From NCBI RefSeq assembly GCF_016744255.1, contig NZ_JADGES010000019.1, positions 1 to 41,507 of the forward strand: a stretch of 41,507 bases of DNA. The letters are read 5' to 3'. A program made the position numbers and the translations under genes. The DNA comes from Maribacter sp. (GTDB lineage Bacteria > Bacteroidota > Bacteroidia > Flavobacteriales > Flavobacteriaceae). This document shows positions 25,114 through 33,379 of the stretch, piece by piece; within the stretch, counting starts at the first letter, position 1, and each line of letters starts with the position of its first letter. The notes beneath the pieces were generated by a model. The model saw only the letters and a program-made list of their open reading frames with translations. It searched no databases and was not told the origin of the DNA.

Positions 25114-25590
25114 ATGAAAAAAGTAGTTCTAATGGTAGCTTTGTTTTCTGTAGTTGCATTTATTTCATGTAAAGAGAAAGCATCTAGTAAAATTAAATCT
25201 GAAAATGTAGCAATTGCAGCTGAAAGAGACGAGGCAGCAAAAGCTTTGCCAATTATGTCTTTCGATAAATCGGAGCACGATTTTGGGTCCATTATACAGG
25301 GTGCACCACAAGAAACAGTTTTTACTTTTACAAATACAGGTACTGGTCCGTTAATATTAACAGATGCAAAAAGTAGCTGTGGGTGTACAATACCAGAATA
25401 TCCAAAGAATACTCCAATTGCTCCAGGAGAATCTGGTAAAATGGTTGTGAAGTTCAATGGAGCTGGTCAAAACCAAATAACTAAAACAATTACAGTTACA
25501 GCAAATACGGAGAAAAAATCAGAAATTTTACGTATTAAGGCATTTGTAAACCCTAAAGACGGTGCACCAATTGGTCCAACCGCGCATTAA
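25114..25590 (+). CDS. DUF1573 lipoprotein
   Basis: A 158-residue lipoprotein: signal MKKVVLMVALFSVVAFISC with lipobox FISC, then a linker and one DUF1573 immunoglobulin-like domain (SFDKSEHDFGSIIQGAP to RIKAFVNP). The domain holds the conserved SSCGCTIPEYP motif. A frame-open TTG at 25087 would add nine residues ahead of the signal peptide and overlaps a -7 box, so the ATG is chosen. DUF1573 proteins are abundant in Bacteroidota envelopes and have no settled function. Position between nusB and yajC is commonly conserved in flavobacteria as I recall. Confidence 0.85.
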   Translation: MKKVVLMVALFSVVAFISCKEKASSKIKSENVAIAAERDEAAKALPIMSFDKSEHDFGSIIQGAPQETVFTFTNTGTGPLILTDAKSSCGCTIPEYPKNTPIAPGESGKMVVKFNGAGQNQITKTITVTANTEKKSEILRIKAFVNPKDGAPIGPTAH

Positions 25591-25617
25591 GAATAATTAA
25601 TATTTAAATACATACCC

Positions 25618-25911
25618 ATGGGTGATATAGGACAGTTTCTTCCAATGATTTTAATTTTTGTTGTAGCATATTTTTTTATGATACGACCGCAAATGAAAAA
25701 GCAGAAAGATGAGCGTAAATTTGCAGCAGAATTAAAAAAAGGAGATCGTATCGTTACAAGAAGTGGATTACACGGTAAGGTAGTTGACTTAAACGATAAA
25801 GATTCTTCGGTTGTTATAGAAACTATGGCAGGGAAATTAAAATTCGATCGTTCTGCAATTTCTTTAGAAATGAGTAAAAAATTAAATACTCCGGCTATAG
25901 AAAAGAAATAG
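25618..25911 (+). CDS. yajC: YajC, Sec translocon accessory subunit
   Basis: A 97-residue single-span membrane protein that associates with SecDF in the inner membrane. The N-terminal helix is LPMILIFVVAYFFMIRPQMK. The family core KGDRIVTRSGLHGKVVDLND follows, and the C-terminus is charged. It follows the DUF1573 gene by 27 bases and is closed by the terminator at 25931-25964. Confidence 0.94.
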   Translation: MGDIGQFLPMILIFVVAYFFMIRPQMKKQKDERKFAAELKKGDRIVTRSGLHGKVVDLNDKDSSVVIETMAGKLKFDRSAISLEMSKKLNTPAIEKK

Positions 25912-25930
25912 AAGTCTATAAGAGTAAAAC

Positions 25931-25964
25931 AAAAAAAGCACTGACACATGTCGGTGCTTTTTTG
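25931..25964. terminator. Bidirectional terminator between yajC and the PLD gene
   Basis: GCACTGAC (25938-25945) pairs with GTCGGTGC (25950-25957) with one wobble and a 4-base loop, flanked by A and T tracts. It lies between convergent genes. Confidence 0.85.
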
Positions 25965-25975
25965 TTTAGAATAAT

Positions 25976-27508
25976 TTATAAAATATCTTTAGGAAGAACT
26001 TTTCTAGTCCATGTCTTAACCCTCTTATATGCACTTACTTTGGAGTCAGGGTTAAAATTCATCGTGATCTCCCAAGAATTTTCTGGTTTAAACTCTTCTT
26101 CCATACCTTTTAAAACATTGTCGGCTATCTTTTTAGAGTGGATAATAGAAATGCACTCTGTGTTTAAATTTGCGCTTCTTGGGTCTAAATTAAAGGTGCC
26201 AATTACGGTAGTTTTGCCATCTACAACCATAGACTTGGCATGTAAACCAAAAATAGGCTTGTAATCTAGCTCTTTTTGTAAATCGCCAGTCATTATTTTT
26301 AACCGTTCCTTGGCATCTGGTCTAAATTCAAAAATACGGATTCCTGTTTGTAATAATTTTTTACGGTCGGTTTGGTAACTGCTAAACGCTTCTACATTAT
26401 CTGTAGAAGCCAGGCTATTAGTAAGGACTCTTACTTTTACACCACGTTTAATAGCTTCTCTAAAAAGATTTTTACTAAGATCAGATGTTATTAAATATGG
26501 AGTCTGGATGTTTATCGTGTGCTTGGCATTTTTTACCAGTTTTATAAGTTTACTTGTCGTAATTCCACCACCTCCAAGACCACTCTCACCATCATTTTTT
26601 CCAGGAAAATCAGAAACAAAAGAAACGGAATCTGTCCATACTAAATTCCCCGAATTTTTTAAGTCAGCAAACGTTTGCGGTAGATTTTCAATTTTAGAAC
26701 GTACTTGCGGCCAAAAATTTTCTGGATTACAAGCATATTCATGTAGTTTAGAAAAACGATTTTTATCGGTTAGGTTGTTAGGTAATTCTGTTACCAATTT
26801 TGTTGCAGAGATACTTAGGGTGCTTTCCCAAAAGGTCTTAAAAGAAGCATTTACTTTTTTGGTTTCTTTGCCAAGTAAAAGGACATCACGGTCTCTAAAA
26901 TTATAGGTATGATCATAATCAAAATATTCATCGGCAATATTTCTGCCTCCAGAAATAACTACTTGGTTATCTACTATAAATGTTTTGTTATGCATTCTTT
27001 GGTTAGCAGAACGAAAATCACTGGCAAACTTTCCTATTTTCTGAAAAAGATTCTTGCCCAAATTAACACCAGGATTATAGATTTTAATTTCAATATTTTT
27101 ATGAGAATCTAAAGTGAGGATGTCATTAAAACCTGCATCTACCATAATATCATCTATGAGTAGACGAACTTTTACTCCGCGGTCTGCTGCGCGTACCAAA
27201 TAATCACAGGCAATTAAGCCAATATTATCTGTGGAAAAAATAAAGTATTGAATGTCTATACTTTTTTCAGCATATTCGCACAACCAGGCTCTGGTTACCA
27301 TTGCTGTGCCTCCGTCTTCTAAAACATAAACTCCTGTCTTTTTTTTCATTAGAGGTTGTATCTCTTCTAAAGCAGAAGAAAGAGACATAGAACTATCTCT
27401 TTTTATGTTTTGGCAGTAGTTATTATTTGTAGTGCTGGTACTATTCTTTTCTTTGCAGGAAAAAATGAATAGGGTAAAAAGGATTAAATAGAAGTATTTT
27501 ATGTTCAT
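25976..27508 (-). CDS. Phospholipase D family lipoprotein (ClsC/YmdC-like)
   Basis: A 510-residue phosphatidyltransferase or phospholipase with two HKD active sites. The first is HNKTFIVDNQVVISGGRNIA, the second HAKSMVVDGKTTVIGTFNLD followed by RSANLNTE. Arrangement and spacing resemble cardiolipin synthase C and related PLD proteins. The start at 27508 gives a lipoprotein signal (MNIKYFYLILFTLFIFSC); the longer frame to 27541 would put 11 residues in front and is unlikely. It is the last gene of a pepT-YdeI-PLD run, 42 bases after its neighbour. Cardiolipin synthesis is the best guess, not proven. Confidence 0.82.
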   Translation of the reverse strand: MNIKYFYLILFTLFIFSCKEKNSTSTTNNNYCQNIKRDSSMSLSSALEEIQPLMKKKTGVYVLEDGGTAMVTRAWLCEYAEKSIDIQYFIFSTDNIGLIACDYLVRAADRGVKVRLLIDDIMVDAGFNDILTLDSHKNIEIKIYNPGVNLGKNLFQKIGKFASDFRSANQRMHNKTFIVDNQVVISGGRNIADEYFDYDHTYNFRDRDVLLLGKETKKVNASFKTFWESTLSISATKLVTELPNNLTDKNRFSKLHEYACNPENFWPQVRSKIENLPQTFADLKNSGNLVWTDSVSFVSDFPGKNDGESGLGGGGITTSKLIKLVKNAKHTINIQTPYLITSDLSKNLFREAIKRGVKVRVLTNSLASTDNVEAFSSYQTDRKKLLQTGIRIFEFRPDAKERLKIMTGDLQKELDYKPIFGLHAKSMVVDGKTTVIGTFNLDPRSANLNTECISIIHSKKIADNVLKGMEEEFKPENSWEITMNFNPDSKVSAYKRVKTWTRKVLPKDIL

Positions 27509-27550
27509 GTAGTTGTTCTTGCTTAATTTTAGGATTAGCAATTACGGTAT

Positions 27551-28132
27551 TTATCGTTTAATCCTATGCCTTTTTTTTATTAAAGGGATTATTTTTTCTA
27601 GTCTAGATGTTTTAGTTTTTTCTTGTTTTGTGCTAGCAATATACTCCATGTACTCTTTTTGTTTGTAAGGTGGTAAGGTGTGGAGAACTTGTTGCGTTTT
27701 GTTTTTTTTAACGCATCTGTTAGTAATGCGGGAGTTTTTAAAGTAAAGGAGGGCTTTTTTATATAGGCAAGTTTTAACCTTTTTTTTGTTAGCTATAGCT
27801 TCTTCACTATATGCTAATAGGATATCTAGATTTATAGTGTCTTTTACAGTAAATCTCCATTGTTGCATTGCTTTTGTTTTTTCTTCTTGTGCATTGAGAA
27901 GAACCTTATTTGGGTCACTTAAAAATACGCCATTAAAGAACCAGATTTCATAATGATTTTTAAACTTACCAAGAGCTAAAACATTTTTATGGTTTAAGGT
28001 ATAGGTAGGTAGACTCCATTTAAAAGTTTTTTCTAAACTAGTTGTTAAAAATATATTACGTAATTCCTGATTTTTTGTTTTAAATGGATGTTCTTCGGAA
28101 AAATAGGTTTCTGATTTTTCGAAAATCTCCAT
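27551..28132 (-). CDS. YdeI/OmpD-associated-like protein (DUF1801 plus OmdA domain)
   Basis: A 193-residue cytoplasmic protein. Residues 15-115 resemble DUF1801 (FKWSLPTYTLNHKNVLALGK, YEIWFFNGVFLSDP). The C-terminal part (LPPYKQKEYMEYIASTKQEK, then basic helices ending KKRHRIKR) resembles the bacteriocin-protection / OmdA domain of YdeI proteins. In related organisms such proteins have been linked to antimicrobial peptide resistance. The mechanism is unclear. It starts four bases after the pepT stop, so it is co-transcribed with pepT. Confidence 0.75.
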   Translation of the reverse strand: MEIFEKSETYFSEEHPFKTKNQELRNIFLTTSLEKTFKWSLPTYTLNHKNVLALGKFKNHYEIWFFNGVFLSDPNKVLLNAQEEKTKAMQQWRFTVKDTINLDILLAYSEEAIANKKKVKTCLYKKALLYFKNSRITNRCVKKNKTQQVLHTLPPYKQKEYMEYIASTKQEKTKTSRLEKIIPLIKKRHRIKR

Positions 28133-28136
28133 AATT

Positions 28137-29363
28137 TTAAGCTTTATCAGCAGTAATTTCGCAAATTTTTACGATAACACCAACTGCTTGTACCATGCTT
28201 TGAGCAGGAATATATTCGTATTTTCCATGAAAATTATGCCCGCCAGCAAAAATATTAGGGCATGGTAACCCCATATAACTAAGTTGAGAACCATCCGTTC
28301 CTCCGCGAATTGGTTTAATTATAGGTTTTATACCAATAGATTCCATTGCTCTTTTTGCAATTTCTACGATATACATAACGGGTTCTACTTTTTCCCGCAT
28401 GTTATAATATTGATCTTTAATTTCAATAGAAATACAATCCCCGTGAATAGAATTTAATTTTTCGGTTATTTTGGTAACTAATACTTTTCTTTCTTCAAAT
28501 TTTTCTCGGTCATGATCGCGGATAATCAATTCAAATTGTGCATGTTCAATTTCACCTTGCATATGGTGTACGTGAAAAAAACCTTCCCTTCCTGTAGTGT
28601 GTTCTGGTGTTTCCTCCATCGGTAAAATGGACATAAATTCATTGGCAATATTAATAGCGTTTACCATTTTGCCTTTAGCATATCCAGGATGCACACTTTT
28701 ACCTTTTATAATTACTTTGGCTCCTGCTGCATTAAAATTTTCATATTCTAATTCTCCAATTTGGCTTCCGTCCATGGTGTAAGCCCATTGCGCACCAAAT
28801 TTTTCTACATCAAATTTATGAGCACCTCTGCCGATTTCTTCATCCGGAGTAAATGCAATTCTTATTTTTCCATGTTTAATTTCTGGATGCTTAATAAGGT
28901 ATTCCATTGCTGTAATAATTTCTGCAATTCCGGCTTTATCATCAGCACCTAAAAGAGTTGTGCCGTCTGTAGTAATTAAAGTTTGACCTTTGTAAAGTAA
29001 TAAGTCTTCAAAATAATCAGGAGAAAGAATTATATTTCTTTCTGCGTTTAATACAATATCCTTTCCGTCGTAATTTTTTATAATTTGCGGATTAACATTG
29101 AATCCGGAGAAATCGGGTGTAGTATCAAAATGTGCAATAAAACCTATGGTTGGCACGGGTTTATCTATATTACTAGGTAAAGTAGCCATAATATAGGCAT
29201 GGTTATCTATAGTAACATCTTCTAGGCCTATGCTTTTTAATTCAGAAACCAATTCTAAAGCCAAATTCCATTGTTTTTCAGTACTTGGAGTGGTGTTAGA
29301 TTCTGGGTTACTTTGGGTGTCAATTTTAACATAACCTAAAAAGCGGTCGATAAGCTGCTGCAT
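28137..29363 (-). CDS. pepT: Peptidase T (tripeptide aminopeptidase)
   Basis: A zinc-dependent M20B peptidase of 408 residues that removes N-terminal residues from tripeptides in the cytoplasm. Metal ligands appear in [38 protein letters not shown] and the closing [11 protein letters not shown]. The dimerisation domain contains [16 protein letters not shown]. The sequence is colinear with known PepT and complete. It leads the minus-strand run with the YdeI-like and PLD genes, from a -7 box at 29381-29388. Confidence 0.95.
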   Translation of the reverse strand: MQQLIDRFLGYVKIDTQSNPESNTTPSTEKQWNLALELVSELKSIGLEDVTIDNHAYIMATLPSNIDKPVPTIGFIAHFDTTPDFSGFNVNPQIIKNYDGKDIVLNAERNIILSPDYFEDLLLYKGQTLITTDGTTLLGADDKAGIAEIITAMEYLIKHPEIKHGKIRIAFTPDEEIGRGAHKFDVEKFGAQWAYTMDGSQIGELEYENFNAAGAKVIIKGKSVHPGYAKGKMVNAINIANEFMSILPMEETPEHTTGREGFFHVHHMQGEIEHAQFELIIRDHDREKFEERKVLVTKITEKLNSIHGDCISIEIKDQYYNMREKVEPVMYIVEIAKRAMESIGIKPIIKPIRGGTDGSQLSYMGLPCPNIFAGGHNFHGKYEYIPAQSMVQAVGVIVKICEITADKA

Positions 29364-29380
29364 TCTTATAATTTTTTATT

Positions 29381-29388
29381 CAAAAATA
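29381..29388 (-). promoter_or_regulatory. -7 box TATTTTTG (minus strand) for pepT
   Basis: An exact TAnnTTTG match 17 bases upstream of the pepT ATG. Confidence 0.6.
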
Positions 29389-29409
29389 GGGTTTATAGTG
29401 TATAAATTA

Positions 29410-29417
29410 TAATTTTG
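29410..29417 (+). promoter_or_regulatory. Possible -7 box TAATTTTG for the gene at 29530
   Basis: An exact match, but 113 bases before the ATG. It would give a leader of about 105 bases holding a perfect 8-bp stem (29484-29491 with 29504-29511). A weaker alternative, TACATTTT at 29505-29512, lies closer. Confidence 0.35.
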
Positions 29418-29529
29418 TATTAGCTTAAAAGAACATTCAAAGATGTTTTTTCAAAGGCTGGCGTAAGATAAGCCTGTCGGAACAAATGTATATTGTAGGC
29501 TAAATACATTTTTATATAAAATAAATGGG

Positions 29530-29970
29530 ATGAAAATTATAAAATATAGTGCTGTTGTTGTTTTGTTTTTAACTTCTTTTTGTGCAAAGTCTCAGGATTG
29601 TACTTTAAATATCGGAGGGGGAAATGCGGAGGTTATGACTTCCGTATTTCAGTTAAATGCTAACCAGGTAGCAAAGTTACAGGCTTTACAAGGGGAATAT
29701 ATTATTAAGGCTAAAACTCTGCAAGATGAAATGGAGAAAGTCTTAGAGAAGCATCCGCAAAGTACACCTGATGAATTAACAAGCCTGGGGAAGAAGTACA
29801 CGGTGTTAGAGCAAAATTTAGTGGGTCTTTCTAAGGCTACAGATAAAGAGTTTTTGGAGATTTTTAACGAAAAACAATATAACAGATATTTACAGTTGTG
29901 TAAGGAAGCTATTAGAAAACCAATAGTTATACAGCCAATAATATATAACGATAGTATTTCACCAAAATAG
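29530..29970 (+). CDS. Small secreted helical protein of unknown function
   Basis: A 146-residue protein I do not recognise. The signal peptide MKIIKYSAVVVLFLTSFCAK ends near SQ. The mature protein has one paired cysteine pattern (DCTLNIGGG near 24 and LQLCKEA near 128). Between them is a long amphipathic helical region rich in Gln, Lys and Glu (FQLNANQVAKLQALQ, LQDEMEKVLEKHP). That texture recalls Spy/CpxP-type periplasmic helices, but no LTxxQ repeat is clear, so no family is claimed. The gene stands alone between pepT and pyrD, 113 bases after a possible promoter. Confidence 0.65.
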   Translation: MKIIKYSAVVVLFLTSFCAKSQDCTLNIGGGNAEVMTSVFQLNANQVAKLQALQGEYIIKAKTLQDEMEKVLEKHPQSTPDELTSLGKKYTVLEQNLVGLSKATDKEFLEIFNEKQYNRYLQLCKEAIRKPIVIQPIIYNDSISPK

Positions 29971-30030
29971 AAATGTAAAACTTAGTGTAAAAAAGAGGTT
30001 TATATAGCGAAATTACTCAGATTGAGTTTG

Positions 30031-30038
30031 TATTTTTG
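30031..30038 (+). promoter_or_regulatory. -7 box TATTTTTG for pyrD
   Basis: An exact TAnnTTTG match 20 bases before the pyrD ATG. Confidence 0.6.
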
Positions 30039-30058
30039 TGTAAAATTTCTCCAATTCC

Positions 30059-31099
30059 ATGTATAAAATTCTAATTCGTCCCCTATTTTTTTTATTAGAC
30101 CCAGAACGTGTACACCATATAAGTTTTAAATTGATAAAATTTACTGCTAAAATTGGGTTAGGAGGTATATATAGATCTTTGTTTTTAATAAAAGATAAAC
30201 GATTAGAAAGAGAAGTTTTTGGATTAAAATTTGATAATCCAGTTGGTCTTGCTGCTGGTTTTGATAAAAATGCAGCTTTATATAATGAACTTGCAAATTT
30301 TGGTTTTGGTTTTGTAGAAATAGGAACACTAACACCAAAACCGCAAGATGGGAATCCTAAAAAAAGATTGTTTAGGTTAAAAGCCGATAAAGCAATTATT
30401 AACCGAATGGGGTTTAATAATAAGGGTGTTTTTGAAGCAGTTGAACAATTAAAAAAAGAACATAAAGTACTTATTGGCGGAAATATAGGTAAAAATAAAG
30501 TAACGCCAAATGAAGATGCTATAAAGGATTATTTACTTTGTTTTGATGCTCTTTTTGATTATGTAGATTACTTTGTAGTTAATGTTAGTTCTCCCAATAC
30601 ACCAGGATTAAGAGAATTACAAGATAGAGAACCCCTTACGGCATTGTTAAAGGAGTTAAAAACTCAGAACGAAAAATATACTAAGAAAAGAAATGGGGTA
30701 AATAAGCCTATCCTTTTAAAAATAGCTCCGGATCTTACAGACGCGCAATTATTAGATATCATTGATATTGTTGCGATAACAAAGATTGATGGGATAATAG
30801 CAACTAATACCACTATAGAAAGAGAGAATTTAAAATCTGATTTAGTAGATACCGAAGAAAAAGGAGGACTAAGTGGTAAGCCTTTAACTAAAAGAAGTAC
30901 AGAGGTAATACGTTTCTTAGCAGAGAAAAGTAATAAGGCATTCCCTATTATAGGAGTAGGAGGTATACATTCCGCTGAAGATGCTATTGAAAAAATAGAA
31001 GCGGGAGCCGATTTAATTCAGCTATGGACAGGTTTTATATATGAAGGTCCTGCGTTAGTAAAGCAAATTAATAAAGCTATACTAGAGAAAGGTTTGTAG
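30059..31099 (+). CDS. pyrD: Dihydroorotate dehydrogenase, quinone-dependent (class 2)
   Basis: Catalyses the fourth step of pyrimidine synthesis, oxidising dihydroorotate and passing electrons to menaquinone at the inner membrane. The 346-residue enzyme has the class 2 N-terminal membrane-association helix ([20 protein letters not shown]). FMN-site motifs are [31 protein letters not shown] and [12 protein letters not shown]. The catalytic serine lies in [14 protein letters not shown]. It appears to be monocistronic with a clean -7 box. Confidence 0.96.
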   Translation: MYKILIRPLFFLLDPERVHHISFKLIKFTAKIGLGGIYRSLFLIKDKRLEREVFGLKFDNPVGLAAGFDKNAALYNELANFGFGFVEIGTLTPKPQDGNPKKRLFRLKADKAIINRMGFNNKGVFEAVEQLKKEHKVLIGGNIGKNKVTPNEDAIKDYLLCFDALFDYVDYFVVNVSSPNTPGLRELQDREPLTALLKELKTQNEKYTKKRNGVNKPILLKIAPDLTDAQLLDIIDIVAITKIDGIIATNTTIERENLKSDLVDTEEKGGLSGKPLTKRSTEVIRFLAEKSNKAFPIIGVGGIHSAEDAIEKIEAGADLIQLWTGFIYEGPALVKQINKAILEKGL

Positions 31100-31129
31100 T
31101 TTAGTGTTTATTATTTCAATAAGCTAAAA

Positions 31130-31360
31130 CTAAGACATCCTCCAAATAAAGGAGCTAAAAGAGTTCGAAAAACTCTTTATCTGCATGTGGTAGGTAGATT
31201 TCTCTATCTTCTTTACTCGATAATCGAGATTTAAATGCTCCGAGGCTTGCCTCGAAATTTTAAGGTTGTTTTTCTGCGAATGTCTCTTGGGATTGCCCTG
31301 AGGTACTTTACTAAATGTTACGAAAAAATAATGGAAAGCCTTTTGTTTAAAACTTCTGAG
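31130..31360 (-). pseudogene. Coding-like open frame without a start codon (possible relic or repeat)
   Basis: Seventy-six codons are open on the minus strand between TAG at 31361-31363 and TAG at 31130-31132. There is no ATG, GTG or TTG near the 5' end; the first ATG is at about codon 59. The translation contains FFVTFSKVPQGNPKRHSQ, ASEHLNLDYRVKKIEKS and SFSNSFSSFIWRMS. A second frame is also open over part of it (31155-31259, with RLSSKEDREIYLPHADKEF). Two open frames in DNA this AT-rich are unlikely by chance. They fit either a decayed gene end or a dispersed structured repeat. No family is recognised. Confidence 0.35.
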
Positions 31361-31374
31361 CTATTGTTAATTCC

Positions 31375-31554
31375 CTATTCGTAAGAGTCTGTTTCTTTAA
31401 TTTTCCTTGGTAAGGCATTAAAAGCATTTTTAATTTCTTCAATCTGTATCTTCCTTAAATTTAAAAAGAACAACATGTCTTATAAATAGTCTCTGTCTGG
31501 GTTTGTGTATTGGTTTATATACTGGTCAATGAGTTTTCTCTGAAGGATAATAAA
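31375..31554 (-). pseudogene. Small frame with one internal stop (possible broken gene)
   Basis: On the minus strand 24 codons (ending QYINQYTNPDRDYL) run into TAA at 31480-31482. They continue in the same frame for 34 codons beginning DMLFFLNLRKIQIEEIKNAF and ending KIKETDSYE before TAG at 31375-31377. Both halves have protein-like composition. The second half also has its own ATG at the methionine. It may be the remnant of one small protein cut by a nonsense mutation, or a 33-residue micro-protein. No family is recognised. Confidence 0.3.
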
Positions 31555-31690
31555 CTAACTTAGGATAAATGTGCTAAGGATAATAAGAGTAGTGGCTGTT
31601 TGGAAAAGTTTCTATTTATTTTTTATGTAAGTTATAAAAAAGGGGATTAAGTTTAATTGAATTCGTATTTTCAGCGTAAAGTTTTAAGAA

Positions 31691-32317
31691 TTGAATATAG
31701 ATATTTTGTTAGGTTTTGTTGCTGCAACTTCTGTCTTGGCTATATCGCCTGGACCGGATAATATTTATGTATTAATGCAGAGTATTACAAATGGAAAAAA
31801 ATATGGGTTAGCAACAGTAGCTGGTCTTATTTCGGGGTGTTTGGTGCATACTACATTACTTGCTTTTGGGGTTTCTGCTATTATAAAAGATAATGATAGC
31901 TTATTTTTTGTTATCAAGCTTTTTGGTGCTTTGTATCTCTTGTATTTAGCATATCAAGTATATATAAATGATTCAAAAATTAGCTTGTCTGCAAATGGAG
32001 TGCCTAAAAAAACGGTATTTCAACTTTTTAAGCAAGGATTTATAATGAATGTGTTAAACCCGAAGGTGACTATCTTTTTTCTAGCCTTTTTTCCTGGGTT
32101 TTTATTCAGTTCTACTTGGAGTACCGTGGTGCAATTCTATGTTCTGGGAGGGCTTTTTATGTTGGTGTCAGGGGTAATATTTAGTGTTTTAGCTTTTCTT
32201 TCAGGAACTATTTCTGGTTATGTTACTAAAAAAGAATCTGTTGGAGTGGTTTTAAAATGGTTACAAATAGTAGTTTTTATAGCCATAGCAATCTATTTAT
32301 TGTTTTCAGATAAATAG
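31691..32317 (+). CDS. LysE/RhtB family exporter
   Basis: A 208-residue inner-membrane amino-acid exporter with about six helices. The family signature SPGPDNIYVLMQSITNGKKYGL is at residues 20-41. The central MNVLNPKVTIFFLAFFPGF motif contains the second conserved NPK. The start is TTG (31691). No ATG lies near, and MNIDILLGFVAATSVLAISPGPD is a normal N-terminus. Exported substrates in the family include lysine, threonine, homoserine and others. It is followed 29 bases later by the HMG-CoA lyase-like gene, possibly co-transcribed. Confidence 0.85.
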   Translation: MNIDILLGFVAATSVLAISPGPDNIYVLMQSITNGKKYGLATVAGLISGCLVHTTLLAFGVSAIIKDNDSLFFVIKLFGALYLLYLAYQVYINDSKISLSANGVPKKTVFQLFKQGFIMNVLNPKVTIFFLAFFPGFLFSSTWSTVVQFYVLGGLFMLVSGVIFSVLAFLSGTISGYVTKKESVGVVLKWLQIVVFIAIAIYLLFSDK

Positions 32318-32346
32318 TGGTAATTTTATACACCTTAAATTTATAA

Positions 32347-33213
32347 ATGTCTAAGTCTGTAAAAATAGTCGAATGTCCTAGAGATGCTATGCAAGGCATT
32401 AAAACTTTTATTCCAACGGAAAAAAAGGTGAAATATATTCAGTCTTTATTGAATTGCGGTTTTGATACTATTGATTTTGGAAGTTTTGTTTCCCCTAAGG
32501 CGATTCCGCAAATGGTAGATACAGCAGAGGTTTTAGGTGAGCTAGATTTGTCTACAACCTCTAGTAAGTTGCTTTCTATTGTAGCAAATGTAAGGGGTGC
32601 TTTGGAAGCATCTAAGCACAAAGAAATACAATACTTAGGTTATCCTTTTTCTATTTCGGAGAATTTTCAAATGCGAAATACCCACAAGACTATTGCCCAA
32701 TCCGTAGAGACGTTACAAGAAATACTACATATTGCAGACAAAGCCAATAAAGAGGTGGTAACCTATATTAGCATGGGATTTGGTAACCCGTATGGAGACC
32801 CTTGGAATGTGGATATTGTTGGGGAATGGACGGAGAAATTGTCCAATATGGGAGTTAAAATTTTATCGCTGTCTGATACTGTAGGTTCTTCGGATGCAGA
32901 AACAATCGATTATCTTTTTTCTAATCTAATACCTAAATACCCGCAGATAGAATTTGGAGCGCATTTACATACAACGCCAACAAAATGGCACGAAAAGGTG
33001 AATGCGGCATATAAAGCAGGGTGTAGGCGGTTTGATGGTGCTGTACAGGGATTTGGTGGTTGTCCTATGGCTAAAGATGAGCTTACAGGGAATATGCCAA
33101 CGGAGCATATGTTATCTTACTTTACTGCAGAAAAAGTAGATACTGGTGTTAACTGGATGGTATTTGAAGCTGCTTATAATAAAGCAAGCGAACTTTTTAA
33201 AGCCTATCATTAA
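32347..33213 (+). CDS. Hydroxymethylglutaryl-CoA lyase-like enzyme
   Basis: An HMGL/pyruvate carboxyltransferase-fold enzyme of 288 residues. HMG-CoA lyase splits HMG-CoA into acetyl-CoA and acetoacetate at the end of leucine breakdown. Visible signatures are ECPRDAMQGI at the N-terminus (the RDGLQ region), IDFGSFVSPKAIPQM, SLSDTVGSSDAE, the metal-binding GAHLHTTP and the closing GFGGCPMAKDELTGNMPTE loop with the catalytic cysteine. The N-terminal Arg-Asp is kept although GLQ is replaced by AMQ. Other HMGL-fold enzymes cannot be fully excluded, but the GGCP loop favours the lyase. Confidence 0.85.
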   Translation: MSKSVKIVECPRDAMQGIKTFIPTEKKVKYIQSLLNCGFDTIDFGSFVSPKAIPQMVDTAEVLGELDLSTTSSKLLSIVANVRGALEASKHKEIQYLGYPFSISENFQMRNTHKTIAQSVETLQEILHIADKANKEVVTYISMGFGNPYGDPWNVDIVGEWTEKLSNMGVKILSLSDTVGSSDAETIDYLFSNLIPKYPQIEFGAHLHTTPTKWHEKVNAAYKAGCRRFDGAVQGFGGCPMAKDELTGNMPTEHMLSYFTAEKVDTGVNWMVFEAAYNKASELFKAYH

Positions 33214-33270
33214 ATATAATAGATTGATTTTTAGTTTTTTTTGAGTTGTATTATATTTACTTGCCTTAAG

Positions 33271-33367
33271 TTTATTTAGATTTATTACAAATAAATGTTG
33301 TGTATTCCATTTTTGGGATTATTTTTGCATTTCAATAATAATATTATTTGTAACCAGTCTAAATAAA
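33271..33367 (+). promoter_or_regulatory. Porin promoter bracketed by a 24-bp inverted repeat
   Basis: Arm 1 (33271-33294, beginning TTTATTTAGA) and arm 2 (33344-33367, ending TCTAAATAAA) are inverted copies matching at 21 of 24 positions, with mismatches only in the middle. Between them lie TTG at 33298-33300 and the exact -7 box TATTTTTG at 33320-33327. The symmetry centre falls at the -7 box. Each arm is itself semi-palindromic (TATTT...AAATA), like a dimer-binding operator. Confidence 0.55.
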
Positions 33368-33379
33368 TATAGATTTAAA

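Larger units (their letters stand above)
31100..31690. other. 590-bp gene-free stretch with coding-like relics and hairpins
   Basis: No complete gene is present. Three perfect inverted repeats crowd the left part: AAAGAGTT/AACTCTTT (31158-31178), CTCGAT/ATCGAG (31216-31228) and CGAGGC/GCCTCG (31241-31254). On the minus strand two coding-like segments occur (entries at 31130-31360 and 31375-31554). Base texture is slightly less AT-rich than neighbouring spacers. No transposase, terminal repeats or tRNA was found. Confidence 0.5.

Noticed and set aside
26508-26906. Plus-strand open frame inside the PLD gene
   Set aside because: It is antisense to conserved phospholipase D coding sequence with both HKD motifs.
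31158-31254. Hairpins as ends of an insertion sequence
   Set aside because: No transposase, matched terminal repeats or target duplication could be found around them.
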